Assembly: GCA_039000515.1 (NCBI GenBank)
Contig: JBCFYV010000024.1
Coordinates: 18,597,541 to 18,661,540 of the forward strand
Source: Timema cristinae
Taxonomy: Eukaryota > Arthropoda > Insecta > Phasmatodea > Timematidae
Direction: 5' to 3'
Length of the DNA stretch: 64,000 bases
Positions 59,901-60,844 of the stretch are shown here, one piece after another. Each line of letters begins with the position of its first letter. The first letter of the stretch is position 1. The notes beneath the pieces were generated by a model that had not been told where the DNA came from, did no database searches, and saw only the letters and a list, made by a program, of their open reading frames with translations. A program made the position numbers and the translations under genes.

Positions 59901-60183
59901 CACTTAACATTTCTCTGTTTGCAAACAAAATATACCTGTGTATATATGTATCACTGATGGCCATGTTGGAATTGTCCATTGAGCCTACCTTGGTGAGGAA
60001 GAGTTTCTCAAGGGTCTGTGCCATGACCACAACATCTTCACCAGGCTTGTTATAAACATAGCAGTTGGTGAACATTGTGTTGAAGTCCTGGATACATTCC
60101 TTGGAGCTCCAGTAATAGTTGTGTTCCAGTCGCTTCTTGACTGTACCAAGGTCCATGGGTTGTTTAATAATCTTGTGGTAGTC
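16810..60183 (-). CDS. fs(1)h: BET-family double-bromodomain chromatin reader, partial gene of 11 placed exons
   Basis: Exons in transcript order: 60183-59989, 59031-58696, 52325-52188, 50880-50719, 47995-47873, 46008-45913, 42443-42342, 36783-36638, 24742-24586, 17717-17198, 16980-16810. All join in frame. Splice sites are GT-AG except one GC donor after exon 9. The product reads acetylated histone tails through two bromodomains and, in this family, recruits elongation and remodelling factors through the NET domain, acting in the nucleus. Seen: second half of BD1 (asparagine in NCYVYN), Thr/Pro linker, RRESGR motif, complete BD2 (WPF shelf, NCYKYN), Ser/Glu stretch, coiled coil, Lys-rich block, NET. 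Introns range from 217 bp to 11.9 kb and hold the transposons listed here. The start codon and first half of BD1 lie beyond the right edge. The C-terminal exons were not found. The symbol assumes an insect; BRD2/3/4-like is the vertebrate equivalent. Confidence 0.93.
17198..17717 (-). CDS. fs(1)h: BET exon 10: coiled coil, Lys-rich block, linker and start of NET domain
   Basis: 520 bp. Acceptor CTTTTCAG and donor CAG|GTAATT. The peptide opens [20 protein letters not shown], continuing the exon 9 coiled coil. It is followed by about 20 residues that are mostly lysine, a long Ala/Thr/Pro linker, a second basic stretch ([16 protein letters not shown]), an acidic DSEDEDN patch and the start of the NET (extra-terminal) domain, [17 protein letters not shown]. 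The reverse-strand open frames over this exon are shadows. Confidence 0.95.
18149..18270. repeat. Cluster of microsatellites
   Basis: A poly-A run and (AT)n at about 18142-18166, (AAT)n at about 18183-18200, and (GT)n at about 18249-18268, immediately left of the copia insertion. Confidence 0.85.
18300..18304. repeat. Target-site duplication, left copy
   Basis: AATAC directly before the 5' LTR; an identical copy lies at 23068-23072 directly after the 3' LTR. Confidence 0.97.
18305..18522 (+). repeat. 5' LTR of the copia element
   Basis: 218 bp, TG...CA ends. Contains a perfect CRE-type palindrome TGACGTCA (18406-18413) and AATAAA-type polyadenylation signals near the 3' end (about 18506-18515). 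Confidence 0.97.
18406..18413. promoter_or_regulatory. CRE-like palindrome in the LTR
   Basis: TGACGTCA, the consensus bound by CREB/ATF bZIP factors, within the 5' LTR and repeated in the 3' LTR. A role in LTR transcription is inference. Confidence 0.5.
18523..18536 (+). promoter_or_regulatory. Primer-binding site complementary to an internal part of initiator tRNA-Met
   Basis: GGTTATGGGCCCAG begins at the base after the LTR. Its complement CTGGGCCCATAACC is the anticodon stem-loop region of eukaryotic initiator tRNA-Met, including the CAT anticodon, not the tRNA 3' end. This is the half-tRNA priming mode known for Drosophila copia. Confidence 0.88.
18660..22868 (+). CDS. Copia gag-pol polyprotein, 1402 aa, intact
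   Basis: One frame encodes, in order: gag (about 1-260, with DUF4219/UBN2-type sequence), a CCHC zinc knuckle (C267, C270, H275, C280), aspartic protease (DSG at 329-331), integrase zinc site (H468, H473, C502, C505) and catalytic triad D533, D596, E632 (spacing D-35-E), two AT-hook-like GRP motifs (830-846), reverse transcriptase (YVDD 1064-1067, earlier Asp D979) and RNase H (D1236, E1277, D1315). Copia elements make Gag and Pol from one frame. The start is the first ATG after the leader. All catalytic residues I looked for are present and there are no stops, so it may be active. Reverse-strand frames here are shadows. Confidence 0.98.
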   Translation: MSGFSTHIEKLGKDNYDTWRQQMEAILIKNDHWEYVDGTNPRPTAAVSADAEAIADNARHAATWDKADRKAKADIILAVSPTELCHIRHCETSQDVWQKLELVYQSRGPARKATLLKKLLFTKMQEGENMADHLTNFLNTVDKLNEMDIRISEELLTIVLLYSVPDSYDNFRCAIEARDELPDTESLKVKLLEEFSARQDKKADLNGAGAFYVKSSIGRSLNKNKPSDKDCAGLPTNQNNKFFQIQGQSGVQNQNRNFKASKRLYKCNYCKKSGHKAADCWTKMANEKQVSMASEQTHAVAEEIVTLTSLSVSAPCAKLTRSDDVWCVDSGATTHMCRDKNSFLELTPTVSQKVRLADDRTTDIEGIGTAVMNVSNKKGQFVKVRLENTLFVPTLKTNLFSISKTVEKGRSVCFNAKHAEIVENGEVLLTARKRGNLYFIEPYMPSESSTYVANVNEAGNLSELEKWHRRYGHLNAYDLRKLVQKDMVSGMDFKKSETFSTCETCILGKQVATPFPKRSESESKKLLELVHSDVCGPMRVKSHGDASYFATFIDDKSNWVEVHFLKHKSDVKKAFETFKALAENRHERKIKTLRTDNGLEYCGKEFTEEMRIAGIRREHTVAETPEQNGKAERMNLTLVGMARCMLLESGLPTSFWAEAIATAAYVRNRCPSKQLEDQTPYEIWFGLKPKIGHFKTFGCKAYMLNKTPNKGKFDPRSKAGIFVGYSTESKAYRIWDPEKKKILRSRDVKFLENFETVKVSDEQKECANFEPSYLYVDKSVKDPISDADGHVDEVQESDPIDPDRPIEVNEDDLRSENLSKDCTVIENKRGPGRPKLIRTGKPGRPAKYFNLVTPKPESVALTYEEAANPSVQEALGGPYASEWQKSMEAEFNALTHSKAWTLKPRPKDKAVIGCRWVLRTKYGPDGNVERRKARLVAKGYNQRPGIDFHETFPPVARLSSIRLVAALAAELGLTLYQLDVVMAYINGDLDEQIYMEQADGFITPGMENLVCSLEKSIYGLKQSGRQWFKKLHERLEIFGLKQLDCDKCVYYMNDVCVTLIVVVYVDDLIIATNNEEAYTRLRDDLSQNFQMKDLGKLHYCLGIEFKQDKNSKLVTMSQKSYIEDVLKKFGMQDCKPVNTPLDGNSKLSKAMEPSTEEEAEEMSEVPYQQLIGSLMYLAVSTRPDIAYAVSSLSQYNLNPGKGHWIAAKRVLRYLKGTSNHGLVYKRSGAELIGYVDADWGGALDDRRSYTGYAFQVAGSAVTWEARKQSTVALSSTEAEYMALTDAAKETVYLRNLLKEIGFLSVNAKPTPVYCDNQGAEKLMHNPVYHSRTKHIDIRHHYVREVFERGEINVKYIPTNKMVADVLTKGLFGPSHHQCIQGLGVIDINKVNACLRGGVVCNK
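22841..22849 (+). promoter_or_regulatory. Polypurine tract
   Basis: GAGAGGGGG immediately before the 3' LTR, the usual plus-strand primer site. It lies inside the coding frame. Confidence 0.85.
22850..23067 (+). repeat. 3' LTR of the copia element
   Basis: 218 bp, apparently identical to the 5' LTR. The gag-pol stop codon (22866-22868) lies 17 bases inside it. CRE-type palindrome at 22951-22958. Confidence 0.97.
23168..23555 (+). mobile_element. Non-autonomous element, hAT-like MITE family copy 1
   Basis: Begins TGGTGTCTACTCAACTTGACC and ends near GATGATAAGACACCTTGG, an imperfect terminal inverted repeat around GGTGTCT(A/T). The interior repeats CCTGACTTTTCC, CCCGACT and CCCGGCTAATTCCAG. 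It matches 24791-25204 in the same order and orientation. No coding content. Confidence 0.7.
23852..24042. mobile_element. Short R1-family element with terminal inverted repeats
   Basis: Left end TATATTTGGAAGAAGG and right end CCTTCTTCCAAATATA are inverted copies. A TA dinucleotide sits at each side, so a Tc1/mariner-like MITE is possible. The interior contains TTACCTCTTTGTCCAATG and GTGTAAAGTGTGAACT, shared with other R1 copies. No ORF. Confidence 0.7.
24130..24500 (-). repeat. Dispersed repeat R3, inverted partner of 43288-43640
   Basis: The reverse complement aligns with 43288-43640 over about 350 bp. The best-kept block (24416-24500) includes GGATGACAGTTC and GTTTAGGTTTTGGGTTGCCA; a second block is CTTGGAAAAGAGAAAAT. 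Family unknown, no ORF. Confidence 0.72.
24586..24742 (-). CDS. fs(1)h: BET exon 9: Ser/Glu-rich stretch and start of coiled coil, followed by a GC donor
   Basis: 157 bp. Acceptor TTACAAAG; the first base completes an Arg codon. The peptide [20 protein letters not shown] leads into a Ser/Glu/Asp-rich run (positions 21-40) with possible CK2-type sites, then [13 protein letters not shown], the start of the BET coiled coil. The 3' border is CAG|GCAAGT, a good GC-type donor. No GT donor nearby gives the right frame, and joining here restores the conserved ...QEQ-LKAMQ... sequence in exon 10. Confidence 0.93.
24791..25204 (+). mobile_element. Non-autonomous element, hAT-like MITE family copy 2
   Basis: Begins CATGGTGTCTACTCAACTTT and ends GGATGGTAGACATCCTG, giving an imperfect terminal inverted repeat of the CAGG(A/G)TGTCTAC type. 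Collinear with 23168-23555; a short (TG)n follows. Further ends of this group lie at 29690-29769 and 48987-49640. Confidence 0.75.
25430..25605. repeat. hAT-like terminal remnants
   Basis: GATTATGCCCATCACTA at 25443-25459 resembles the GCCCATCRCTA ends at 1215 and 6473. Just after it, CAGTGTTGAATACTAACGAG (25486) and CCATTCAATACTATGGGTAT (25548) form another partial inverted pair. Fragmentary. Confidence 0.35.
25884..26830 (-). pseudogene. Degenerate hAT-like transposase-derived sequence
   Basis: Minus-strand blocks: [20 protein letters not shown] (about 26690-26630), [10 protein letters not shown] (about 26550), then [20 protein letters not shown] and [19 protein letters not shown] (26499-26340), [26 protein letters not shown] (26221-26245) and a C-terminal frame 26189-25884. 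I recognise the order (A.I.W..K.VM.H..., MDGPNVN..F...., DIG.CGLH..H.AFK, FP.KFC..RW.EN) from repetitive hAT-type proteins in animal genomes. Frames are broken and the N-terminus is missing. Confidence 0.55.
26974..28902 (+). mobile_element. piggyBac element, degenerate, with TTAA target duplications
   Basis: Flanked by TTAA at 26970-26973 and 28903-28906. Ends are CCCTATAACAC and, inverted, CCCTTTGAATT. Near the left end are two palindromes, GGGTGAAAGTTCACCC (26991-27006) and GGGTGAGAATTCACC (27152-27166). It carries a broken piggyBac transposase on the plus strand; 1929 bp, shorter than typical autonomous elements. Confidence 0.88.
27420..28830 (+). pseudogene. piggyBac transposase, degenerate
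   Basis: Acidic N-terminus ([20 protein letters not shown]), then [20 protein letters not shown] (about 27960), [12 protein letters not shown] (first catalytic Asp, about 28140), [20 protein letters not shown] (28210), [11 protein letters not shown] (second Asp, about 28380), then [20 protein letters not shown] (third Asp, about 28650) and [20 protein letters not shown]. All three DDD neighbourhoods are recognisable, but frameshifts and stops separate them and the C-terminal Cys-rich domain is not seen. Confidence 0.85.
29173..29438 (-). mobile_element. tRNA-derived SINE, family A, with target duplication
   Basis: On the minus strand the head has pol III boxes: box A TGGCGTAGTTGG (29423-29412) and box B GGTTCGAATCTC (29362-29351). 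The body contains GGTTTTCCACTACATTC-like sequence; the 3' end is TATAACCCGAACGGGTAGCA, then AAGATGCGGTGCT and a (TAA)n tail. AGTAACT flanks it on both sides (29166-29172, 29439-29445). About 266 bp and the best-preserved copy here. Confidence 0.88.
29351..29423 (-). promoter_or_regulatory. Internal RNA polymerase III promoter of SINE A
   Basis: Box A at 29412-29423 and box B at 29351-29362, about 50 bp apart, normal spacing for a tRNA-type promoter with a long variable region. Confidence 0.7.
29690..29769 (+). repeat. Right end of a hAT-like MITE
   Basis: Repeated TTCCAGTAT pieces ending GGTAGACATCCTG, the same terminus as the element at 24791-25204. The left part is lost. Confidence 0.5.
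29890..29924. repeat. (TTA)n microsatellite
   Basis: About 35 bp of perfect TTA repeats. It could be the leftover tail of a SINE. Confidence 0.95.
30535..30660 (-). repeat. SINE A fragment
   Basis: AGTAGAAAACCATTTAAGAA then AAACAACCCCCC aligns with the SINE A body at 29310-29340. Head and tail are eroded. Confidence 0.5.
31035..31182 (+). repeat. Direct repeat copy 1 (partner 32561-32708)
   Basis: About 150 bp matching 32561-32708 at roughly 88% by eye. Both contain TTTTATATCAATGATTCACC and GTGTTTCAAATGACGCGCAT. Each is followed some 300-400 bp later by an R1 copy, so an old tandem duplication of about 1.5 kb is possible. Confidence 0.8.
31395..31790 (+). repeat. R1 dispersed repeat, long copy
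   Basis: Starts near ATTTGGAAGAAGGTAGAGG. It contains TTTACATTGCTGCCACTGGA, then CAAAGAGGTAACGGCTGCCT, AACCTAGGTTTCAT, GAGTGTGAAATGCACAGC and, near the end, TAATTAAGGAAAACCTCTTC. This is the fullest copy in the plus orientation and serves as reference for the family. No ORF. Confidence 0.8.
31797..31965 (+). repeat. R1 repeat, partial copy
   Basis: ATATTTGGAAGAAAGTACAG start, then ATATGACTTTTACAATGAAA and an eroded CATACTTTATATGAC block. It follows the copy at 31395-31790 head to tail. Confidence 0.7.
32561..32708 (+). repeat. Direct repeat copy 2 (partner 31035-31182)
   Basis: See the first copy. Keeps GTAATGTAGAACACATCACA and ATGACGCGCATGTGCAAAA exactly. Confidence 0.8.
33000..33180 (+). 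repeat. R1 repeat, partial copy
   Basis: GGAAGACAGTACAGGAAAG start, ATGAATTTTACACTGAAAAG and TTTACATTGCTGCCAATG, GAGGTAATGG, CTTGAAGAAAATTG. The 3' part is missing. Confidence 0.7.
33190..34010. other. AT-rich intronic spacer
   Basis: No recognisable gene or paired repeat; part of the 11.9-kb intron between exons 8 and 9. Confidence 0.4.
34013..34060 (-). repeat. SINE A 3'-end fragment
   Basis: CGTTTGGGTTATATACTAAT then GTACTAATTATGCTTATC matches 29214-29253 of the family A copy. Confidence 0.55.
34775..34985 (-). repeat. hAT-like end next to a SINE A fragment
   Basis: 34775-34861 has repeated GAATC motifs and ends GCCTATCTCTAAT, resembling the hAT-like end at 50590-50661. 34862-34975 (GAGGAAGTGTGCCTACATTT, then AAAAACCATTTAGGAAAAAC) aligns with the SINE A body. 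Confidence 0.5.
35270..35421 (+). mobile_element. SINE family B copy
   Basis: Box B-like GTGGTTCGGATTCCACG, then GTAGGTCCTTCATTTCATCT, the 3' end GTATAACCCGAACGGGTAGT, AAGACGCGGTGCT and a short (AAT)n tail. It matches 44668-44822 in reverse. The 5' limit is uncertain and may reach 35128. Confidence 0.75.
35450..35675 (-). repeat. R1 repeat copy, reverse orientation
   Basis: AAGAGGTTTTCCATAAAAAG, TTCAATGTCCATTTCCTGTC, GTGTTTTTTGGTTTCCTCTT and CGTTTCACACTCCCTCCTGG all match the reverse complement of 31395-31790 and the copy at 52721-53085. Confidence 0.78.
35870..35965 (+). repeat. SINE A copy, eroded, plus orientation
   Basis: CTGTTCGACTCTTGGTTGAG (box B region), then TGGTTTTCCCCAAATGGTTT and CACAAATGCAAG, the same order as SINE A. 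Confidence 0.6.
36000..36630. other. Intronic spacer
   Basis: AT-rich, no recognisable feature apart from short homopolymer and TA runs (36121-36131). Confidence 0.4.
36638..36783 (-). CDS. fs(1)h: BET exon 8: C-terminal half of bromodomain 2
   Basis: 146 bp, ending two bases into an Arg codon completed by exon 9. Acceptor GTGTGCAG and donor GAG|GTAAAT. The peptide [20 protein letters not shown] runs into [20 protein letters not shown] and ends at DVFEM. The second asparagine of NCYKYN is the conserved acetyl-lysine contact. This is among the most conserved BET sequence in the window. Confidence 0.96.
36880..37540. other. Intronic spacer, possible SINE A traces
   Basis: GGGAAAAACTTTTTGTGAAA then AAGTTAACCCCAATACACTC at about 37118-37155 weakly resembles the SINE A body. 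Nothing else recognised. Confidence 0.35.
37547..39739 (-). mobile_element. pogo/Tigger-type DNA transposon, copy 1
   Basis: Terminal inverted repeats CCATATTGGCCCGAAAATAG and, inverted, CCGTATTGGCCCGAAAATAA; TA at each side (37545-37546, 39740-39741). 2193 bp with a transposase gene on the minus strand. Very similar to 54656-56917, which lies in the opposite orientation. Confidence 0.93.
37929..39200 (-). pseudogene. pogo/Tigger transposase (POGK-like), broken
   Basis: Starts ATG at 39200. Contains an N-terminal HTH ([15 protein letters not shown]), an in-frame TAA where relatives have an Ala codon ([18 protein letters not shown]), a CENP-B-type HTH ([17 protein letters not shown]), then the DDE core: [14 protein letters not shown] (first Asp), [15 protein letters not shown] (second, in a shifted frame), [20 protein letters not shown] (third). 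The C-terminus is acidic ([11 protein letters not shown]). A frameshift near 38440 and another near 38290 add to the stop. Dead, but well preserved. Confidence 0.9.
39742..40060. other. Spacer
   Basis: Contains a local palindrome CAGCTGACAGCTCAGCTG near 39772-39789 and A/T runs. No gene. Confidence 0.4.
40065..41510 (-). pseudogene. Non-LTR retrotransposon remnant: endonuclease, linker and C-terminal pieces
   Basis: Minus-strand pieces: an endonuclease block [12 protein letters not shown] (about 41200-41160, the GDxNA motif of APE-type endonucleases), a linker [20 protein letters not shown] followed by [11 protein letters not shown] (40670-40540), and a C-terminal/3' region at 40340-40065 matching 10520-10740 and ending in a GATGAT-type tail. 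The 41330-41510 piece matches 2941-3115, which belongs to the C-terminal half, so at least two insertions or a rearrangement are involved. The plus-strand frames here are shadows of this pyrimidine-rich strand. Confidence 0.72.
41528..41625. repeat. Perfect tandem duplication of 49 bp
   Basis: 41528-41576 is repeated without change at 41577-41625 (unit begins ATTATCTTTTCACCCTTTGC). Two copies; identity suggests recent origin. Confidence 0.95.
41640..42300. other. Intronic spacer
   Basis: AT-rich, no gene or paired repeat recognised. Confidence 0.4.
42342..42443 (-). CDS. fs(1)h: BET exon 7: bromodomain 2 WPF shelf and ZA loop
   Basis: 34 codons, phase 0 at both ends. Acceptor CATTGCAG and donor AAG|GTAAGC. 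It reads [20 protein letters not shown], then [17 protein letters not shown] is the hydrophobic shelf of the acetyl-lysine pocket; the following residues form the ZA loop and helix A. Introns of 3.5 and 5.6 kb flank it, the larger one holding Tigger copy 1 and a non-LTR remnant. Confidence 0.95.
42890..43010 (+). repeat. Eroded SINE A-like fragment
   Basis: ACAGTCGAGTCGGGTGGTTT then TTCACTCTACCTCTACACAA follows the SINE A order (box B region, GGTTTT, pyrimidine block). Weak. Confidence 0.4.
43288..43640 (+). repeat. Dispersed repeat R3, inverted partner of 24130-24500
   Basis: See 24130-24500. The 66-codon open frame at 43215-43415 falls in this repeat and resembles no known protein. Confidence 0.72.
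43864..43886. repeat. (AT)n microsatellite
   Basis: About 23 bp of alternating A and T. Confidence 0.9.
44545..44625 (+). repeat. R1 repeat terminal fragment
   Basis: ATATTTGGAAGAAGGTACAG, then GAGAGGTGGGTGGAAA, matching the R1 start at 31795-31830. Confidence 0.6.
44668..44822 (-). mobile_element. SINE family B copy with target duplication
   Basis: On the minus strand: GCCAGGCCGCCACTGTGGTT, CGATTCC, then GTTAAACTGTAGGTCCTTTA and the 3' end GTATAACCCGAACGGGTAGT with AAGACACAGTGCT and (AAT)n. AATATAATAT flanks it at 44658-44667 and 44823-44832. About 155 bp. Confidence 0.82.
45030..45066 (+). repeat. SINE 3'-tail fragment
   Basis: GGTATAACCCGAACGGGCAG, then AGACACAGT, the shared tail of SINE families A and B. 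The upstream body is not recognisable. Confidence 0.55.
45653..45679 (+). repeat. Solo terminal repeat of the 60453-63312 transposon family
   Basis: GGGTCATTTCATGTCAAATC followed by AACCCA matches the left terminus at 60454-60479 at 23 of 26 positions. No opposite end was found within the next kilobases. Confidence 0.65.
45913..46008 (-). CDS. fs(1)h: BET exon 6: start of bromodomain 2
   Basis: 32 codons, phase 0 at both ends. Acceptor ATGATGCAG and donor TCT|GTAAGT. The peptide [20 protein letters not shown] continues as [12 protein letters not shown], which is helix Z of bromodomain 2 up to the residue before the AYAWPF shelf. Exon 7 supplies that shelf directly. Confidence 0.92.
46195..46440 (+). 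repeat. Dispersed repeat, partner of 2425-2690
   Basis: TTATGTGCAAAGACCCCTTT start, CTGAATCGAAGTTCAAATAT, ATTGCACATTATTATTTGTA and AATAAATCAAGTTA, in the same order as 2425-2690. Confidence 0.55.
46461..47448. mobile_element. Internally deleted Tc1/mariner-type transposon
   Basis: Ends CAGTGTCTGTCGAAAGTTTA and, inverted, CAGTTTCTGTCAGAAGTTTA, each continuing to a GACACC block; TA duplications at 46459-46460 and 47449-47450. Between them, plus-strand pieces resemble the N-terminal HTH ([13 protein letters not shown], about 47050-47085) and the last residues of a Tc1 transposase ([19 protein letters not shown], about 47297-47355), with the catalytic middle missing. 988 bp. Confidence 0.82.
47873..47995 (-). 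CDS. fs(1)h: BET exon 5: unusual 41-codon segment before bromodomain 2
   Basis: Acceptor TTGTATAG and donor CAG|GTATGT give 41 codons, phase 0 at both ends. The peptide contains [19 protein letters not shown], then a His/Ala/Leu segment ending SLSNQ. I do not know this segment from other BET proteins. AYYWPFQP looks superficially like the AYAWPFYKP shelf of bromodomain 2 in exon 7. A symmetric cassette exon is possible. It was found by splice signals and continuity, so it is less certain than its neighbours. Confidence 0.72.
48987..49640. mobile_element. Non-autonomous hAT-like element
   Basis: Left end CAGGGTGTCCAGTCAAAC and right end GTCACTGGACATCCTG are imperfect inverted repeats. The flanks TTATTTAT and TTTATTTAC look like an 8-bp duplication, but low complexity leaves the register uncertain. 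The subterminal TTCCCTGACTTTTCC motif is shared with the elements at 23168 and 24791. Confidence 0.72.
50035..50190 (+). repeat. SINE A copy, eroded, plus orientation
   Basis: GGACTGCTGATGACAGAGGA, GGGTTTGAATCTCAGTC (box B), GGTGTTTTTCCTAAATGTTT, ACACACAAAAGCGAGTGACC. Same order as the 29173-29438 copy; the 3' tail is lost. Confidence 0.7.
50590..50661 (-). repeat. hAT-like terminal fragment
   Basis: Read on the minus strand: ATTAGGGATGGGACCTTTGA, then ATCCTTGAACC, with repeated GATTC/TTGAA motifs. A similar end lies at 34775-34861. Confidence 0.4.
50719..50880 (-). CDS. fs(1)h: BET exon 4: Lys-rich linker with RRESGR motif
   Basis: 54 codons, phase 0 at both ends. Acceptor TTTTTTTAG and donor CCG|GTGAGT. 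The peptide begins [15 protein letters not shown] and contains [15 protein letters not shown], the short basic motif conserved just upstream of bromodomain 2 in BET proteins (often written SRRESGR). The basic clusters fit a nuclear localisation or DNA-contact role; that is family knowledge, not shown by the sequence itself. Confidence 0.92.
51240..51720 (+). pseudogene. Possible Penelope-like GIY-YIG endonuclease remnant
   Basis: Plus-strand piece [20 protein letters not shown] followed by [20 protein letters not shown] (about 51410-51530) resembles the R...H..A..NP..A.AEH....H.FDF...K.L......R..RE part of a GIY-YIG domain. Later [13 protein letters not shown] could be the end. Stops interrupt it. 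Weak; could be another decayed element. Confidence 0.35.
52188..52325 (-). CDS. fs(1)h: BET exon 3: Pro/Ala/Ser-rich linker
   Basis: 46 codons, phase 0 at both ends. Acceptor TCCTTTAG and donor AAA|GTGAGT. The peptide begins [17 protein letters not shown] and ends [10 protein letters not shown], a disordered linker of the type seen between BET bromodomains. It was found by splice-site and phase continuity rather than by a long open frame. It is a multiple of three, so it could be skipped without a frameshift. Confidence 0.85.
52618..52720. repeat. Hairpin with 45-bp arms and 13-nt loop
   Basis: Arms 52618-52662 and 52676-52720 are reverse complements with two mismatches in 45. The arm carries AAGGAAAACCTCTTTTCGCT, the distal end of the R1 repeat that continues at 52721-53085. 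So this is probably an inverted duplication of the R1 terminus; a small-RNA precursor is an alternative. Confidence 0.9.
52721..53085 (-). repeat. R1 repeat copy, reverse orientation
   Basis: TGTCCTTTTCCTGTGTTTGT, TGTTTTTTGGTTTTCTCTTT, CGTTTCACACTCCTCCCTGA, AACCTAGGTCGGGGGATTGG, TTACCTCTTTGTCCATTGGC, GTGTAAAGTGTGAACTGTG. All match the reverse of 31395-31790; nearly full length. Confidence 0.82.
53407..53520. repeat. Imperfect hairpin, about 48-bp arms
   Basis: CTGAAAGGTCTTTTTACCTA (arm 53407-53454) pairs with TAGGGAAAAAGGCCTTTCAG (arm 53471-53520), with GGTAGGAATT/AATTCCTATAG further out. A loop of about 17 nt. Likely a small foldback MITE. Confidence 0.8.
53563..53703 (+). repeat. Dispersed tRNA-related repeat, partner of 640-790
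   Basis: CAGTCCCCAGCCATTAATTT, then AAGGGTAAACCCATATTTC, GCCATGCCCGGGACTATTAG and TTAGCTCAGTAGG, a tRNA-Lys-like box A. No box B was found. Confidence 0.55.
54656..56917 (+). mobile_element. pogo/Tigger-type DNA transposon, copy 2
   Basis: Ends CCGTATTGGCCCGAAAATAA and, inverted, CCGTATTGGCCCGAAAATAG; TA at 54654-54655 and 56918-56919. 2262 bp. Orientation is opposite to 37547-39739. It carries one more unit of a repeat around CCATGACAGTTGGCAAAGTT (about 54860-54935) than copy 1, which partly explains the length difference. Inserted within the ZMYM1-like hAT element. Confidence 0.93.
55242..56519 (+). pseudogene. pogo/Tigger transposase (POGK-like), broken
   Basis: Same protein as copy 1 and near-identical. 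Start at 55242 ([11 protein letters not shown]). It has the same in-frame TAA after SNR (about 55353), plus a private TGA in KYQ*YVIS (about 55728) and two frameshifts (near 55965 and 56290). Catalytic neighbourhoods [29 protein letters not shown] and [15 protein letters not shown] are all readable. The reverse-strand frames are shadows. Confidence 0.9.
56920..58117 (-). pseudogene. ZMYM1-like hAT transposase, degenerate
   Basis: The 141-codon frame 58117-57692 has a TTF-type zinc-finger region ([20 protein letters not shown], then [20 protein letters not shown]). Downstream, with stops: [20 protein letters not shown] followed by [12 protein letters not shown] (about 57560), [11 protein letters not shown] (about 57270), [20 protein letters not shown] followed by HLNGVQMLV (about 57210) and [20 protein letters not shown] (about 57100). 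These match the order in ZMYM1-like hAT proteins. It stops at the Tigger border 56918. Confidence 0.82.
58120..58365. other. 5' flank of the ZMYM1-like transposase
   Basis: Non-coding, AT-rich, with no feature of its own; likely part of the hAT element. Confidence 0.4.
58696..59031 (-). CDS. fs(1)h: BET exon 2: Thr/Pro/Val-rich inter-bromodomain linker
   Basis: 112 codons, phase 0 at both ends. Acceptor TATTAAAG and donor CAG|GTATAG. It starts [13 protein letters not shown], the standard BET sequence after bromodomain 1. It then has a short basic block ([11 protein letters not shown]), a Gly/Arg piece (GRGRPS) and a low-complexity stretch rich in Thr, Pro, Ala and Val. No fold is expected in the second half. 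The ORF reads through the donor for only one more codon, which supports the donor call. Confidence 0.9.
59032..59988. other. Intron between BET exons 1 and 2
   Basis: 957 bp, AT-rich, GTAGGC donor and TATTAAAG acceptor on the minus strand. No repeat recognised beyond A/T runs and a short (TG)n at 59761. Confidence 0.7.
59989..60183 (-). CDS. fs(1)h: BET exon 1 of window: C-terminal half of bromodomain 1
   Basis: 65 codons, phase 0 at both ends. Acceptor TTTTACAG at 60184 and donor GTAGGC at 59988. The peptide starts [19 protein letters not shown], covers the end of the ZA loop and helices A-C, and contains [13 protein letters not shown], whose asparagine contacts acetyl-lysine in this family. 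The WPF shelf and helix Z must lie on an exon beyond the right edge, since no matching sequence was found in 60184-64000. The last residues (FLTK) join in frame to VAQM in the next exon, as in other BET proteins. Confidence 0.95.
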
Positions 60184-60239
60184 CTGTAAAAAAAACAACT
60201 TATAGTATGACGGCGTATATTATTTCATGTATGCTCTTT

Positions 60240-60452
60240 GGTGGAATAAAAGTAAACAAATCCAACATAAGATTTTACAACTAACCGAACACAGTTTATA
60301 CTTTACATTGCTGCCACTAGACAAAGAGGTAGTGTCTGCCTCTTGAAGATAGATAACTAGTCTCAACCTCCTGACATAGGTTTAATTCTATCACAGGAAG
60401 GGGTGTGAAACTCACAGCACAATTATGAAAAAAGAGGAAACCAAAAGATACT
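60240..60452 (+). repeat. R1 repeat, left half, interrupted by a transposon
   Basis: CACAGTTTATACTTTACATT, GCTGCCACTAGACAAAGAGG, CCTCTTGAAGATAGATAACT, GGGGTGTGAAACTCACAGC and AGAGGAAACCAAAAGA. The family continues at 63313 on the far side of the inserted element. Confidence 0.78.
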
Positions 60453-60599
60453 TGGGTCATTCCACATCAAATCAACCCATGTGGAGGCACCTTTCAACAT
60501 TTCATTTCTTTTTCTTTTGGCATAGTGAAAGAAACACCAAAGATATGTGACTGAAAAATTTCAGCTCAATATATTTTTTATTTGCGAAGTTATAGAAAT

Positions 60600-60745
60600 G
60601 TTCTCCAAGCTTTAAACCCCTTAAATGTTATCCTTGCTTCAAACCCCTTAAATGTAATCCAAGCTTTAAAACACCTTAAATGTTCTTCATGCTCTAAACA
60701 CCTTAAATATTCTCAAGGCTTTAAACCCCTATGTTTGAAACCCTA
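60600..60745 (+). repeat. Tandem repeat near the transposon's left end
   Basis: Five or so units of about 30 bp around CAAGCTTTAAACCCCTTAAA, between the left terminal repeat and the coding region. Confidence 0.85.
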
Positions 60746-60844
60746 AAATGTCATTTTGACACAAGGTGTGTGACATCCCTTTATTATCTTCTCTTGGGCT
60801 GACTAACCAAAGAAACTAATTACTGTACAAAGAAACTGCAGAAA